From the NCBI GenBank assembly GCA_028287745.1, contig JAQBPB010000035.1, forward strand, positions 1-64,000: a stretch of 64,000 nucleotides of DNA, given 5' to 3'. This stretch comes from Chloroflexota bacterium (GTDB lineage: Bacteria > Chloroflexota > Chloroflexia > Chloroheliales > Chloroheliaceae). Under the pieces are notes generated by a model. That model had not been told where the DNA came from. It searched no databases and saw only the letters and a program-made list of their open reading frames with translations. This document shows positions 1 through 8,799 of this stretch, in pieces (the stretch's first letter is position 1; every line of letters starts with the position of its first letter). The translations under genes were made by a program, and so were the position numbers.

Positions 1-109
1 CCATCGTTTTGGTGATAGCGGCGGTAAGGGTGGTTTTGCCGTGGTCAACGTGGCCGATAGTGCCAATATTGACGTGCGGTTTAGTTCGCTCGAACTTCTG
101 CTTTGCCAC
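1..109 (-). CDS. tuf: Elongation factor Tu, N-terminal part (runs off the window)
   Basis: Translation GTPase that delivers aminoacyl-tRNA to the ribosome. The reverse strand from a GTG at 109 reads [20 protein letters not shown] and continues into the G1 P-loop GHVDHGKT, which is diagnostic of EF-Tu. A strong ribosome binding site (AAGGAGGA, 118-125) precedes the GTG and fixes the start. Only about 36 codons lie in the window. Three tRNA genes lie upstream on the same strand, the classical tRNA-tufB arrangement, but an intrinsic terminator sits between them and tuf. Confidence 0.97.
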   Translation of the reverse strand, partial: MAKQKFERTKPHVNIGTIGHVDHGKTTLTAAITKTM

Positions 110-207
110 CTTGGGTGTCCTCCTTAATTTCGAGCGCTACTGGCTGTAGCGCATCTAATAGGTGTATGTAAATAACAATTTCTGAAACCGGCCCTATTTC
201 AGGCTTC

Positions 208-233
208 AAAAAAAGGAATGCAGGCCGCATTCC
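208..233 (-). terminator. Intrinsic terminator or attenuator between the tRNA cluster and tuf
   Basis: Read on the reverse strand this is GGAATGC, loop GGCCT, GCATTCC, followed by seven T residues: a perfect 7-bp stem with a U-tract. It lies after tRNA-Thr(GGU) and about 100 bases before the tuf start, so it should end the tRNA transcript or act as an attenuator controlling read-through into tuf. Confidence 0.85.
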
Positions 234-337
234 TCTCTAGATTTCTAAACTTGTTGTGTTTCATCCAGAGCTGACAACAGCCTCTTAAAAATTCAGGCTT
301 AAAGGTCAGTCTACTAGTTAGTTCAACGAAGATAATA

Positions 338-413
<76 letters not shown>

Positions 414-430
414 TTATCAGCTATAGATAA

Positions 431-518
431 TGGTGGGCAGGACGGGATTCGAACCTGTGTAGAGCTTCCGCTCGACGGTTTTACAGACCGTTGCCATTAA
501 CCACTCGGCCACCTGCCC
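431..518 (-). tRNA. tRNA-Tyr (anticodon GUA)
   Basis: Reverse strand, 88 nt including an encoded CCA (431-433). Acceptor stem GGGCAGG/CCTGCCC, anticodon stem ACGGT/ACCGT with loop CTGTAAA (anticodon GTA), and the long class II variable arm expected of bacterial tRNA-Tyr. Only 17 bases separate it from tRNA-Thr(GGU). Confidence 0.96.
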
Positions 519-609
519 ATTAACGCTGATATTGCAGACTAACTTGTTAAACCTGCTTAAGGTATTGTTGCGATAGTGCCATCCGCTTGCCGATTCCTAG
601 AAAGATCTA

Positions 610-684
610 TGGAGCCGACGGAGGGATTCGAACCCACGACAGGCTGTTTACAAAACAGCTACTCTACCCCTGAGTTACGTCGGC
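610..684 (-). tRNA. tRNA-Thr (anticodon UGU)
   Basis: Reverse strand cloverleaf: acceptor GCCGACG/CGTCGGC, anticodon stem GCTGT/ACAGC with loop TTTGTAA (anticodon TGT), T loop TTCGAAT, encoded CCA at 610-612. First gene of the tRNA-tuf transcription unit. Confidence 0.96.
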
Positions 685-771
685 AGATAACATTTCTGTT
701 TTCTGGACTCACCTGACAACACCACACCAGGCCAGCCGGTTAAACTCAAAATTACCCTCAAGCGAGAGTGA

Positions 772-800
772 AGTATAGACTAAAGGCACTCAAATGTCAA
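772..800 (-). promoter_or_regulatory. Sigma-70-type promoter of the tRNA-tuf unit
   Basis: On the reverse strand a perfect TTGACA (-35, 795-800) and TATACT (-10, 772-777) are separated by exactly 17 bases. Transcription would begin about 80 bases before tRNA-Thr(UGU). Confidence 0.85.
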
Positions 801-835
801 GCCTGTTAAGGGAAATTCTCAAAATTATTTTTAAC

Positions 836-2845
836 TCAATTACTGACCACCGGGGTTTCCCTGGCTGCTTCTTCGGACTGAAGTAATTTGTATTGCGTCA
901 GGGGTACCGTAAAGCTAAAAGTGCTGCCGCCTTCGGGGTTGCTGGAGGCCCAGATTTTCCCGCCGTGCATTTCAACCAGCTTGCGCGTGAGCGCCAGACC
1001 CAGCCCGGTGCCCTGGTACTGGCGGGAGTAGGTGTTATCCACCTGGCGAAAGGACTCGAAAATACTTTCCAGGTTTTCCCCACTGATGCCGATGCCGGTA
1101 TCCTTGATTTCGAACAGGGCCATCTGGCTCCCTTTTTCCAGTCCCGGCTCAATCCGGCAATTTACCTGGACCTGCCCGCCCGGCGGGGTAAACTTGATGG
1201 CGTTGGAAATCAAGTTGTAAAGCACTTGCCGGAAGCGGCCCCGGTCCGCCGAGATGATATCCAGGTCCGGCTCATACATGGCGGTGACACTCAGCTCTTT
1301 TTTAAATGCCAGCGTGCCTAACTGGGCCACAACTTCGCCCACGGTCAGGCGTACCGAGAAATCTTCCCAGTGCAGTTCCATTTTCCCGGCTTCAACTTTG
1401 GAAAGGTCCAGTACATCGTTTACCAGGTCCAGCAGGTGCCGCCCGCTGACGACAATATTACCCACGTAGCGCCGCTGTTTCTCCGTCAGTTCGCCAAAGA
1501 CCTGGTCCTGCAAGATTTCACTGAAGCCGATAATAGCGTTCAGGGGCGTCCGCAATTCATGGCTCATATTCGCCAGGAATTGCGACTTGTGAAGGTTCAC
1601 CCGTTCAAGTTGCTCGTTGATTTGCTCCAGTTTTTCGTTGGAGCGGGTTAGCTGCTTGGTCCGGACCTCCACTTTATGCTCCAGTTCGCGGTTCCAGTGT
1701 TCCAGGGCCAGCCTGGTCTTGCGCAGGGCTAGAATCATACCGTTAAAAGAGGCGCTCAGTTCGCCTACTTCGTCCTGGCTGGCAATTGGTATTTGTTCGT
1801 TCAAGTTACCAGTAGTTGTAATCCGGTTGGCCGCGCTGGCAAGTTCGCGCAGGGGCCGGGTGATGGTATTGGAAAGCCAGACCGCGATGATACTGATAAT
1901 AATAATCGCTATAACCACCACGGCCAGGGCAATCAGGGCCAGCCTGGTTATCCCGGCGAAGGCTTCGCTGGAGGCCTGTGAGATGACCACTCCCCAGCTG
2001 GGCCGCCCTTTTATTGGGTGATAACCGGCCAGGTACTGTTCGCCGTCCGCGCCGACATATTCGGTGCTGCCTTTTTCTCCGGCCAGGACCCGGGACAATT
2101 GTAGGTTGATTATCGGTTTGCCTACCTGGTTGGGGGCCGAACTGGCAAAGATTGTGCCGGTTTCATCAATCAGGGCGGCGTTAGTCGTGCTATCCGTGCG
2201 CACATTGTTAGCGATTTGCGTGGCATACAACATGTTGGTTTCCACCAGCAAGCTGCCCTGGAATACCCGGTTGGCATCAATAATAGGAACCGCAATCAGC
2301 ATTGAAGGTTCCCGGGCGGGCTGCTTGAAAAAAATCCTGGAGAAATAGTTTTCACCACTCCGGGTGGTTATAAAGGCCGGGTCGTTAGCCATGTTTAAGG
2401 GAGTTATATTAATCGCCGTCTTGGAAGCCGGACTCTCCAATTGGTCAAGCCTGCCGGTAAAGTAAGCTCGCCGGATGCCGTCTTTATCAATCCAGGCCAG
2501 GGTCTCGTATGTTTCGGGGTTGCCTCGTTTGAAAAGACGAAAGACAAATAGAAGGCTCGGCTGGGCCGCCGGGTTTATTTCGGTGAAGGAATGGGAGGCC
2601 AGGTCAAGGTCCAAAACGATATTTTTTAACTGAGTTTCAAATTGCCCGCTGATCAGGCCCGCTACTTCCAGGTTGCGCTTGCTGACCTCGTTCTGGACTT
2701 CCTGGCGGCTCAATATAATGGTCAGTATACCTAAAGACGATAAGGCAATGAAACCTACCAGCAGCAGTACAATCGCCAGTTTGGTCTGGATACTGCGCTG
2801 CAAGCGGGTCTTAACCAACTTGTAAGGATTAAATTTCAGTACCAT
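836..2845 (-). CDS. Membrane sensor histidine kinase (Cache-like sensor, HAMP, HisKA, HATPase)
   Basis: Two-component sensor kinase of about 669 aa. A transmembrane helix at about 22-46 is followed by an extracytoplasmic region of about 250 residues resembling a double Cache sensor, a second helix at about 300-324, a HAMP domain and a coiled coil. HisKA follows (H429 in MSHELRTPLNAIIGFSEIL), then the ATPase with N box NLISNAIKFTP, G1 DTGIGI and G2 GTGLGLA. The frame is open upstream to a TTG at 2923, but the ATG at 2845 starts just before the first helix and is preferred; neither has a strong ribosome binding site. No response regulator is adjacent, so this is an orphan kinase. The ligand cannot be inferred. 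Confidence 0.93.
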   Translation of the reverse strand: MVLKFNPYKLVKTRLQRSIQTKLAIVLLLVGFIALSSLGILTIILSRQEVQNEVSKRNLEVAGLISGQFETQLKNIVLDLDLASHSFTEINPAAQPSLLFVFRLFKRGNPETYETLAWIDKDGIRRAYFTGRLDQLESPASKTAINITPLNMANDPAFITTRSGENYFSRIFFKQPAREPSMLIAVPIIDANRVFQGSLLVETNMLYATQIANNVRTDSTTNAALIDETGTIFASSAPNQVGKPIINLQLSRVLAGEKGSTEYVGADGEQYLAGYHPIKGRPSWGVVISQASSEAFAGITRLALIALAVVVIAIIIISIIAVWLSNTITRPLRELASAANRITTTGNLNEQIPIASQDEVGELSASFNGMILALRKTRLALEHWNRELEHKVEVRTKQLTRSNEKLEQINEQLERVNLHKSQFLANMSHELRTPLNAIIGFSEILQDQVFGELTEKQRRYVGNIVVSGRHLLDLVNDVLDLSKVEAGKMELHWEDFSVRLTVGEVVAQLGTLAFKKELSVTAMYEPDLDIISADRGRFRQVLYNLISNAIKFTPPGGQVQVNCRIEPGLEKGSQMALFEIKDTGIGISGENLESIFESFRQVDNTYSRQYQGTGLGLALTRKLVEMHGGKIWASSNPEGGSTFSFTVPLTQYKLLQSEEAARETPVVSN

Positions 2846-2991
2846 AATAATTCTTCGTATATTGTAGCCCGTTAAACTCGGAAAGCCGACCTGAAAGCGC
2901 TTCTGTAAGCTCAAAGATACCAATTTGCTCGCTGCTTTTACTATACCCTATATCTTATACTATCTTTACAATTAACGCTTCATTTTGAATT

Positions 2992-4395
2992 TTACGCCGC
3001 ATTATTAGCGAAGAAATGCTCCTGTGACATAGTGGTAATCGGGAACCCGGCTTCTTTGACCGCATGGGCGGTTTTTTCATCTTCACCAAAATTGAAGGCC
3101 AGGTCAAGCGGCTTTTCCCGGGCGACCTTTCTAAGCTGCTCTAGCGCCACCGGGTCCTGGAAAAACTTGACCGTTTCAGGCACGATTATCAGCAACCTGG
3201 TAAAGGGACTGAAATCCTGTAAAGTTATAATTAGTTCCTCCAAGGTAGCTTCGGGAGTCAGGAAAACCTTTCGCCGGTCGGCATCCACCAGTTTGTAATA
3301 GAGATAGCCCACAAAAATTTTGATTACCGCCACAACCGGCACACCCAGCAGCAAGCCCATCGGCCCCAGAAGGGCGGCGGCTGTAATAGTGGTAAAAATA
3401 ACCAGCAGCGGCGGCAGTTCGACAATCCGGCCAATGATATTGGGAATTACTACCAGGTCTTCAAGCTGGCGCAGGATAAACAGGCCGATGATTACCACTA
3501 TTGTCAGCGATACGGCGTCCAACCCAAAAGAAACATTCGGCCCGTGCGGCTGGAAAAAGGCCACCAGGCTGCAAATCGTAATCGCTATATATGGCCCGAC
3601 AAACGGAATAAGCTCTAAAATGCCGGTCATAATGCCCAGCGTCAGGGCGTAGCGGATGCCCATTATCAAAAGGAAGATAAAGGAGGCCAGGCTCATAATC
3701 AGCACCAGTAAAAACTGGCCCTTGATATAGGCCCCTAAGACCGTATCGGCCCGGACGAACAACCGGCGGATTTCGCTCCGTAAGGTTAAGGGCAAAGTCC
3801 CGATAAAGCTCCAGATTGCGTTGCCCCCGATTAGCATCAGGTAAAAGGTGGAAATAAGGTATATCAGTAAATCAATGGCAAAGTGGAAAGTTTTGGAAAC
3901 CAGGCCCGGCCCGAGTTCCTGGGCCAGTTGGGGCAGGCGTTCCAGTACAGTGTTAAGCGAAGTGCGCAGTGTATCCGAAGGAACTTCGATCCCGGCCAGG
4001 GTAATAGTCGGGTTATTTGTCAGGTAATCGTCTACCGTCTGGCGGATTCTTGGAGTATCGTTTGCCAGGACTCTGGCTTCCCGGGAGATGGCCGGGATCA
4101 GCAGCAGCAGCCCGATGCCCAGGACAGCCAGGAAAATAAGGAAGATGCCGGTGGCCCAGGCCCAGCGCGGGCCACCAAAGCGACCATAGAGTATTTTCAC
4201 CAGGCCATTAAAGATAAAGGCGGTTACGGCGGCCCAGATAAAAGGCGAGAGCGCGTCCCAGACGTGTAAAAAGTAAACAACCAGCAGGCCGACCAGCACT
4301 ACAACTGTTATAAGTTTAGCTCTGGGGGAGAATTTTATTTCTTGCACCGGAGTATCTTCTCGTTGAAGAATAATGTGCTTCTCAGACTCAAGCAT
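2992..4395 (-). CDS. AI-2E family transporter (DUF20-type membrane protein)
   Basis: Polytopic membrane protein of 467 aa with about eight hydrophobic helices and the family hallmark region LTLGIMTGILELIPFVGPYI. Members of this family (PF01594) are exporters or antiporters; some were linked to autoinducer-2 release and others to Na+/H+ exchange, so the substrate here is not predictable. A hydrophilic C-terminal tail of about 110 residues (from the TPEATLEELIITL segment on) is longer than the minimal family core and could be regulatory. Start ATG at 4395 has AAAGGAG at good spacing. It lies about 150 bases upstream of the kinase on the same strand and could be cotranscribed. Confidence 0.9.
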   Translation of the reverse strand: MLESEKHIILQREDTPVQEIKFSPRAKLITVVVLVGLLVVYFLHVWDALSPFIWAAVTAFIFNGLVKILYGRFGGPRWAWATGIFLIFLAVLGIGLLLLIPAISREARVLANDTPRIRQTVDDYLTNNPTITLAGIEVPSDTLRTSLNTVLERLPQLAQELGPGLVSKTFHFAIDLLIYLISTFYLMLIGGNAIWSFIGTLPLTLRSEIRRLFVRADTVLGAYIKGQFLLVLIMSLASFIFLLIMGIRYALTLGIMTGILELIPFVGPYIAITICSLVAFFQPHGPNVSFGLDAVSLTIVVIIGLFILRQLEDLVVIPNIIGRIVELPPLLVIFTTITAAALLGPMGLLLGVPVVAVIKIFVGYLYYKLVDADRRKVFLTPEATLEELIITLQDFSPFTRLLIIVPETVKFFQDPVALEQLRKVAREKPLDLAFNFGEDEKTAHAVKEAGFPITTMSQEHFFANNAA

Positions 4396-4434
4396 TTCTC
4401 GACTCCTTTAATGGCCCCCAAAAAGCCATTTAGA

Positions 4435-5337
4435 TCAAATCTTTATGCCATGCCGTTCCAGGTAAGGTTTCAAGCGGGCCGGTTTAAACCCAAATTCATT
4501 TTCAATGATGTTTAAGTCCGGCGTAGTATTGTCAAATGCGAAAAGCTCAATTGTTGCGGGTGTCAGCGGTGGTTTAGGCAGTACATTCAAGGCAATGGCG
4601 TTCAAGTTCATAAACCATAATGGTAGGGGTAGTTTCAAACGTTTTTTCTTGATCGTCTTCAATATTAAATTAACCAGCTCAGTGTAATTATAATACTCAG
4701 GTCCACCGAGTTCGATAGTCCGGCCTACTTTATCGTCCTGCTCAGCGGCGAGGATAGTAGCGCGCGCGACATCCTCTACATGGATGGGTTGGAAGCGGGC
4801 CTTGCCGCCGCCAATCAAAACGGCCACCGGCAAGAGTTTCATAATTCTGGCCTGGGCTTCAAAGAATTCCGAACCTTCCCCGAACAGGATGCTTGGTTGC
4901 ACAATAACCCACTTCAGCTTGCTATTGCGCACGGCTTCTTCCATCAGCCAGCGTGTCCGCATATAACTGCCTTCTTTACCTTCCACCGTTCCCAAACCGC
5001 CGCCCAGCACCAGGCGGCGTACCCCGGCTTTTTCGGCCGCGGCCACGGCATTGCGCGTACCTTCCACATTTACTTTCCAGTAAATGTTACCTTTATTTTT
5101 TATATTACCCGTAATTGCGGCAAAATAAAAGAGTGTATCTACCCCAACCATCGCCCGGTCCAGCGATTCGCGGTCCAATATGTCGCCTTCAACTATTTCC
5201 AACCCTTTTATCCCGGCCAGTAGCTGTTTCTTTTTTCCCGGACGGACCATTGCCCGGACCTGGCCCGGATATTTAGCGACCAATTGTTTAACAAGGTGTT
5301 GTCCGATAAAACCGGTACTACCTATTACCAGGTTCAT
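4435..5337 (-). CDS. Atypical SDR, NAD(P)-dependent epimerase/dehydratase-like
   Basis: 300-aa Rossmann protein. The nucleotide-binding GSTGFIG motif is at residues 6-12. Resemblance is to NmrA-like/extended SDRs that act on nucleotide sugars, flavonoids or quinone-related substrates, so the substrate is unknown. The usual YxxxK active-site pair reads Y125-M-R-T-R129, an arginine in place of the lysine, so catalysis may be altered or the protein may act as a redox sensor. AGGAG precedes the ATG at 5337. It is followed 39 bases on by the AI-2E family gene on the same strand. Confidence 0.85.
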   Translation of the reverse strand: MNLVIGSTGFIGQHLVKQLVAKYPGQVRAMVRPGKKKQLLAGIKGLEIVEGDILDRESLDRAMVGVDTLFYFAAITGNIKNKGNIYWKVNVEGTRNAVAAAEKAGVRRLVLGGGLGTVEGKEGSYMRTRWLMEEAVRNSKLKWVIVQPSILFGEGSEFFEAQARIMKLLPVAVLIGGGKARFQPIHVEDVARATILAAEQDDKVGRTIELGGPEYYNYTELVNLILKTIKKKRLKLPLPLWFMNLNAIALNVLPKPPLTPATIELFAFDNTTPDLNIIENEFGFKPARLKPYLERHGIKI

Positions 5338-5926
5338 TTTATATTCTCCTATTTAAATTTGGGTGGTGCTTTAATTATTTAACGACTTGCCGGTACTACC
5401 TGGCGCGTCAGGGAAACGGGCCGGGAACCAGTTTCATCATACCAGTCTTATACCTCGAAAGTGTTTATAAAACGTAATAATTACATAGCTTTAAAGATAC
5501 ACGATGTTAAATAAGTCACATTAGCCGCCGCCCCACAAAGTAGCAGGTTGCAATTGAAATTAACCATACCTTATAATAAAGCGCATGTGAAGGTAAGTTA
5601 CAATATGCCGGATTAATACGCGGTCCAAATATGAGCCTGATTAAGCCTCTTTAACCATTATGAATCAACTTGGTTAACGAAAGTGAAAAATTGTACCAAT
5701 GCATTGACGTAGTTTTATGCCGATGCTATACTTATCAGGAGAGACAAATCCGTCATACAATTTCTCTTTACCAAAACCTAAAATCAAATATTAAGTCGGA
5801 TAATTCAAACTAAATATCACTGGATTTTGATTTCCTAACTGGAGTTCTTGCTTCAAGGTTGAATGCTGAACTGGGTTGTTTGTTACATTGACCCTTAACC
5901 CTGTGGTTTCCTGGAGGGATCCAAAT
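5338..5926. other. 589-base intergenic region between divergent units
   Basis: AT-rich and without a credible coding frame. It separates the minus-strand SDR unit from the plus-strand bc operon. The only clear signal is the promoter at 5704-5732. I could not identify a convincing promoter for the SDR gene. Confidence 0.6.
5704..5732 (+). promoter_or_regulatory. Sigma-70-type promoter of the bc respiratory operon
   Basis: TTGACG (5704-5709) and TATACT (5727-5732) with a 17-base spacer. Predicted start near 5740 leaves a leader of about 185 bases before the first small gene. Confidence 0.8.
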
Positions 5927-6043
5927 ATGGTCGTCGGCGAAACTATTGAACTGTTTATAGTCTTTGCGATGGTAATCATTTCTATTATTATCGTTATCCT
6001 CATGCAAAAAGCTACGGGAGGCGTTGATAACGAAGAAGAATGA
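5927..6043 (+). CDS. 38-residue single-pass membrane peptide at the head of the bc operon
   Basis: Starts MVVGETIELFIVFAMVIISI. Residues about 8-26 form one uninterrupted hydrophobic helix rich in Ile and Val, followed by a short polar tail ending in EEE. GGAGGGAT lies 8-10 bases before the ATG, and its stop codon overlaps the next start as ATGA (6040-6043), indicating translational coupling to the FAD/Fe-S oxidoreductase. Size and topology resemble the small one-helix subunits of cytochrome b6f (PetG, PetL, PetM, PetN), but I see no sequence identity that proves this. It may be an assembly or anchoring subunit of the complex encoded downstream. Supported by RBS, coupling and helix; function inferred. 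Confidence 0.75.
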   Translation: MVVGETIELFIVFAMVIISIIIVILMQKATGGVDNEEE

Positions 6044-7890
6044 TTAACGATAAACTCCAGAAAAATGCCGATATACGGTTCGCTGAATCGGAAGATCAGG
6101 CATATCCTACGGAATTACCTGATACCGAATGGTTTCGGACAAATGTCCCCTGCCAGTATACTTGCCCGGCCCATACGGATGTCTCTAACTACATCGGTTT
6201 GGTAGCCCAGGGCCGCTTTGACGAAGCCTATATTCTCAACCGGCGTGACAACGTTTTTCCGGGTGTTCTGGGGCGAGTCTGTGCCAGGCCCTGCGAAAGC
6301 ACCTGCCGCCGGGGCTTAATTGATAAAACTATTCGCATCTGCTGGCTCAAACGCTCGGCCAGCGACTTCCGGGGCGATAAATTCCTGCCCAGGAAAGCTC
6401 CTGTTACCCGCAAAGAAAAGATTGCCATTATTGGGGCCGGTAGCGCCGGGCTTTCGGCAGCACGCGACCTTGCAATTATGGGCTATAAGGTCATTGTCTA
6501 CGAAATGTTCCCTGAGCCGGGCGGCATGATGGTCGGTGGGATTCCGATCTGGCGCTTGCCCCGCGATGTAGTCCAAAACGAAGTGGACGAATACTTTAAC
6601 GCCCTGGGAGTGGAAATCCGGCTCAATACAAAAATCGGTTACAAAGACGATATTTCGCTTGCCGAGCTACTGCGCCGTTTTGATGCCGTAATTATGGCTC
6701 CCGGCTCGGCTATCCCGGCCGAAATCGGTATTCCTGGCGAAACCCTAAAAGGTTACGAGTACGGCCTTCCCTGGTTAGAGAAAATAAACTTCCACCATCC
6801 AGAACAGGCTTCTTTTGGCAAGCGCGTGGTCGTGCTGGGCATGGGCTTTACCGCCATGGACTGCTGCCGGAGCGCCCGACGTATGGGCGCGGAAGATGTC
6901 ACGGTAGTCTACCGCCGGACCCAGTTGGAAGCCCCGGTCGAAGAGTATGAAATTGAAGAATGCGAGCTGGAAGGCATCAAGTTTATTTACCTGTCGGCCC
7001 CGCTGGAAGTAGTCGGTGACGCCGAGGGTAAAGTTACCGGTATTAAATTTATCCGCAATAAACTGGGCGCGCCGGACAAATCAGGCCGCCGCTCGCCGGT
7101 GCCGATTGAAGGCAGCGAGTTTATCATTCCCGCCGACGTGGTTATCCCGGCAACCGGCCAGTGGAACGATACCAGTTGGATTGACCCCGAACTCAAGGTC
7201 GAACTCCAGCGCAACGGTAACGTCAAGCGTGACCCGGATAGCTGGATGACCAATGTGCCGGGCCTTTTCGCCGGGGGCGATTATACCGAAGGTTCTCGCA
7301 ACCTGATAGCGGCCATCGCTGACGGCCATAAGGTCGCCAACGGGGTCCACGAATATCTGACCGGACAGAAGCCGCCCCGCCGGCGCAGCAGCCATGAAAT
7401 TATGGAAGTGTGGCGCCGCAGCCTGGATTATGAGAAAATTGAGCGCCAGGAGATGCGCTTCCTGGAACTGGACCAGCGGTTCCCCGATAGTGTGGTTGAA
7501 GCCCTGACCCGCGAAGCTGAAATTGGCTTTACCCGGGAAATGGCTATGAAAGAAGCGACCCGCTGCTTGCAGTGCGCTTATAATATTCTGATTGATAGTG
7601 ATTTATGTATTCTGTGCGCGGCCTGTGTCGATGTCTGCCCGGAAAAGATCATTCGCCTGGTGCCGCTGAAAGAATTGGGCGGAGTAGCCGGGGCGGACCA
7701 GTACCAGACTGACCCGGCAATGGCCGAAGCCCAGACCTTGCTCTTGGATGAGAACGAATGTATCCGGTGCGGTTTATGCGTGGTGCGCTGCCCGACCCAG
7801 GCCATTAAAATGGCACGGTTCCAATATAGCGACCCAAAGGCGCACTGGTATGTCAGCGAACCGGGCTTGAGCGCCCCGATTCCAAAATAA
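6040..7890 (+). CDS. FAD-dependent NAD(P)H oxidoreductase with Fe-S clusters (GltD-like), bc-complex associated
   Basis: 616-aa soluble flavoprotein. N-terminal Fe-S domain (about 30-95) has Cys at 38, 42, 81, 85 and 89, as in glutamate synthase small subunit and dihydropyrimidine dehydrogenase. An FAD Rossmann motif IGAGSAG starts at 131 and a second dinucleotide motif VVLGMGFTAMD marks the NAD(P)H domain. The C-terminus carries two 4Fe-4S ferredoxin motifs (CILCAACVDVCP and CIRCGLCVVRCP). It would move electrons between NAD(P)H, FAD and low-potential clusters. Being the first large gene of a cytochrome b6/Rieske operon and coupled to a membrane peptide suggests that it docks on the complex, as an electron input or output module. 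Direction of flow and partner are inferred. Confidence 0.9.
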   Translation: MINDKLQKNADIRFAESEDQAYPTELPDTEWFRTNVPCQYTCPAHTDVSNYIGLVAQGRFDEAYILNRRDNVFPGVLGRVCARPCESTCRRGLIDKTIRICWLKRSASDFRGDKFLPRKAPVTRKEKIAIIGAGSAGLSAARDLAIMGYKVIVYEMFPEPGGMMVGGIPIWRLPRDVVQNEVDEYFNALGVEIRLNTKIGYKDDISLAELLRRFDAVIMAPGSAIPAEIGIPGETLKGYEYGLPWLEKINFHHPEQASFGKRVVVLGMGFTAMDCCRSARRMGAEDVTVVYRRTQLEAPVEEYEIEECELEGIKFIYLSAPLEVVGDAEGKVTGIKFIRNKLGAPDKSGRRSPVPIEGSEFIIPADVVIPATGQWNDTSWIDPELKVELQRNGNVKRDPDSWMTNVPGLFAGGDYTEGSRNLIAAIADGHKVANGVHEYLTGQKPPRRRSSHEIMEVWRRSLDYEKIERQEMRFLELDQRFPDSVVEALTREAEIGFTREMAMKEATRCLQCAYNILIDSDLCILCAACVDVCPEKIIRLVPLKELGGVAGADQYQTDPAMAEAQTLLLDENECIRCGLCVVRCPTQAIKMARFQYSDPKAHWYVSEPGLSAPIPK

Positions 7891-7930
7891 GCTGAACCGA
7901 ATCGACAAGACTAGAGGAGCTGCTTAATCG

Positions 7931-8689
7931 ATGGCGACAAAGAAATCTTCTCCCCGGCGTAACCCCTTAGACCAGGTAATGCAAGCCAGTGCAGCTTTTG
8001 GCTCGCGGGTCTATAAAAGCGTTTTCCGGCATAGCTGGCCGGACAGCGCCCGGACTCGTTCGCTGGCGACGATGAGTAACGTTTTTCTACACCTGCACCC
8101 CACCACCATACGGCGGGCCTCCCTGAAAGTAACCTACACTTTTTGTCTGGGCGGGCTTTCATTCTTCTTCTTCCTGGTGCTGACGGTTTCCGGGGTACTT
8201 TTGATGTTCTATTACGTACCCTCCGTAACCCAGGCTTACCAGGATATCAAGGACCTCCAGACGGTAGTTTTCGCAGGCCAGTTCCTGCGCAATATGCACC
8301 GCTGGGGCGCTCACGCGATGGTGATTGTCGTCTTTCTCCATATGTGCCGGGTCTTTTACACCCGCGCCTACCGGCCGCCCCGCGAATTTAACTGGGTCGT
8401 TGGCGTATTGCTTCTGGTCCTGACTTTCCTTCTAAGTTTTAGTGGCTACCTACTGCCCTGGGACCAGTTATCCTTCTGGGCCGTGACAGTCGGTACCAAC
8501 ATCGCTAAAGCGACGCCTTTTGTCGGGCCTGAAGCTCAATTCTTGCTGATCGGCGGTTACGAAATCGGCCAGAATGCCCTTATACGCTTCTACACCCTGC
8601 ATGTCATAGCCTTGCCGCTGGCAGCGGCGGTCCTTATCGCGGTTCACTTCTGGCGCGTCCGCAAAGACGGCTTTAGTGGCGGTCTTTAG
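7931..8689 (+). CDS. Cytochrome b6-type subunit of a menaquinol:cytochrome c reductase
   Basis: 252-aa N-terminal cytochrome b with four helices. Heme ligands are H123/H137 (14 apart) and H224/H239 (15 apart); the latter spacing is typical of b6f rather than mitochondrial-type bc1. C72 in [10 protein letters not shown] aligns with the cysteine that binds heme ci (cn) covalently in b6f complexes, so a third heme is predicted. The Qo-side motif [14 protein letters not shown] is conserved. GAGGAG precedes ATG 7931. Residues 1-60 form a basic N-terminal extension longer than in plant b6. Second half of the split cytochrome b is the next gene. Confidence 0.95.
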   Translation: MATKKSSPRRNPLDQVMQASAAFGSRVYKSVFRHSWPDSARTRSLATMSNVFLHLHPTTIRRASLKVTYTFCLGGLSFFFFLVLTVSGVLLMFYYVPSVTQAYQDIKDLQTVVFAGQFLRNMHRWGAHAMVIVVFLHMCRVFYTRAYRPPREFNWVVGVLLLVLTFLLSFSGYLLPWDQLSFWAVTVGTNIAKATPFVGPEAQFLLIGGYEIGQNALIRFYTLHVIALPLAAAVLIAVHFWRVRKDGFSGGL

Positions 8690-8799
8690 AGAAAGCTAAT
8701 TCTCTAAAGAGATAATATTATAAATATAAGGAAGGTTGCCTGGGGCAACTTCTTGTCCTGTCCCTAATACTTCATCGATGAACTAGAAGGAGTTCGTTT

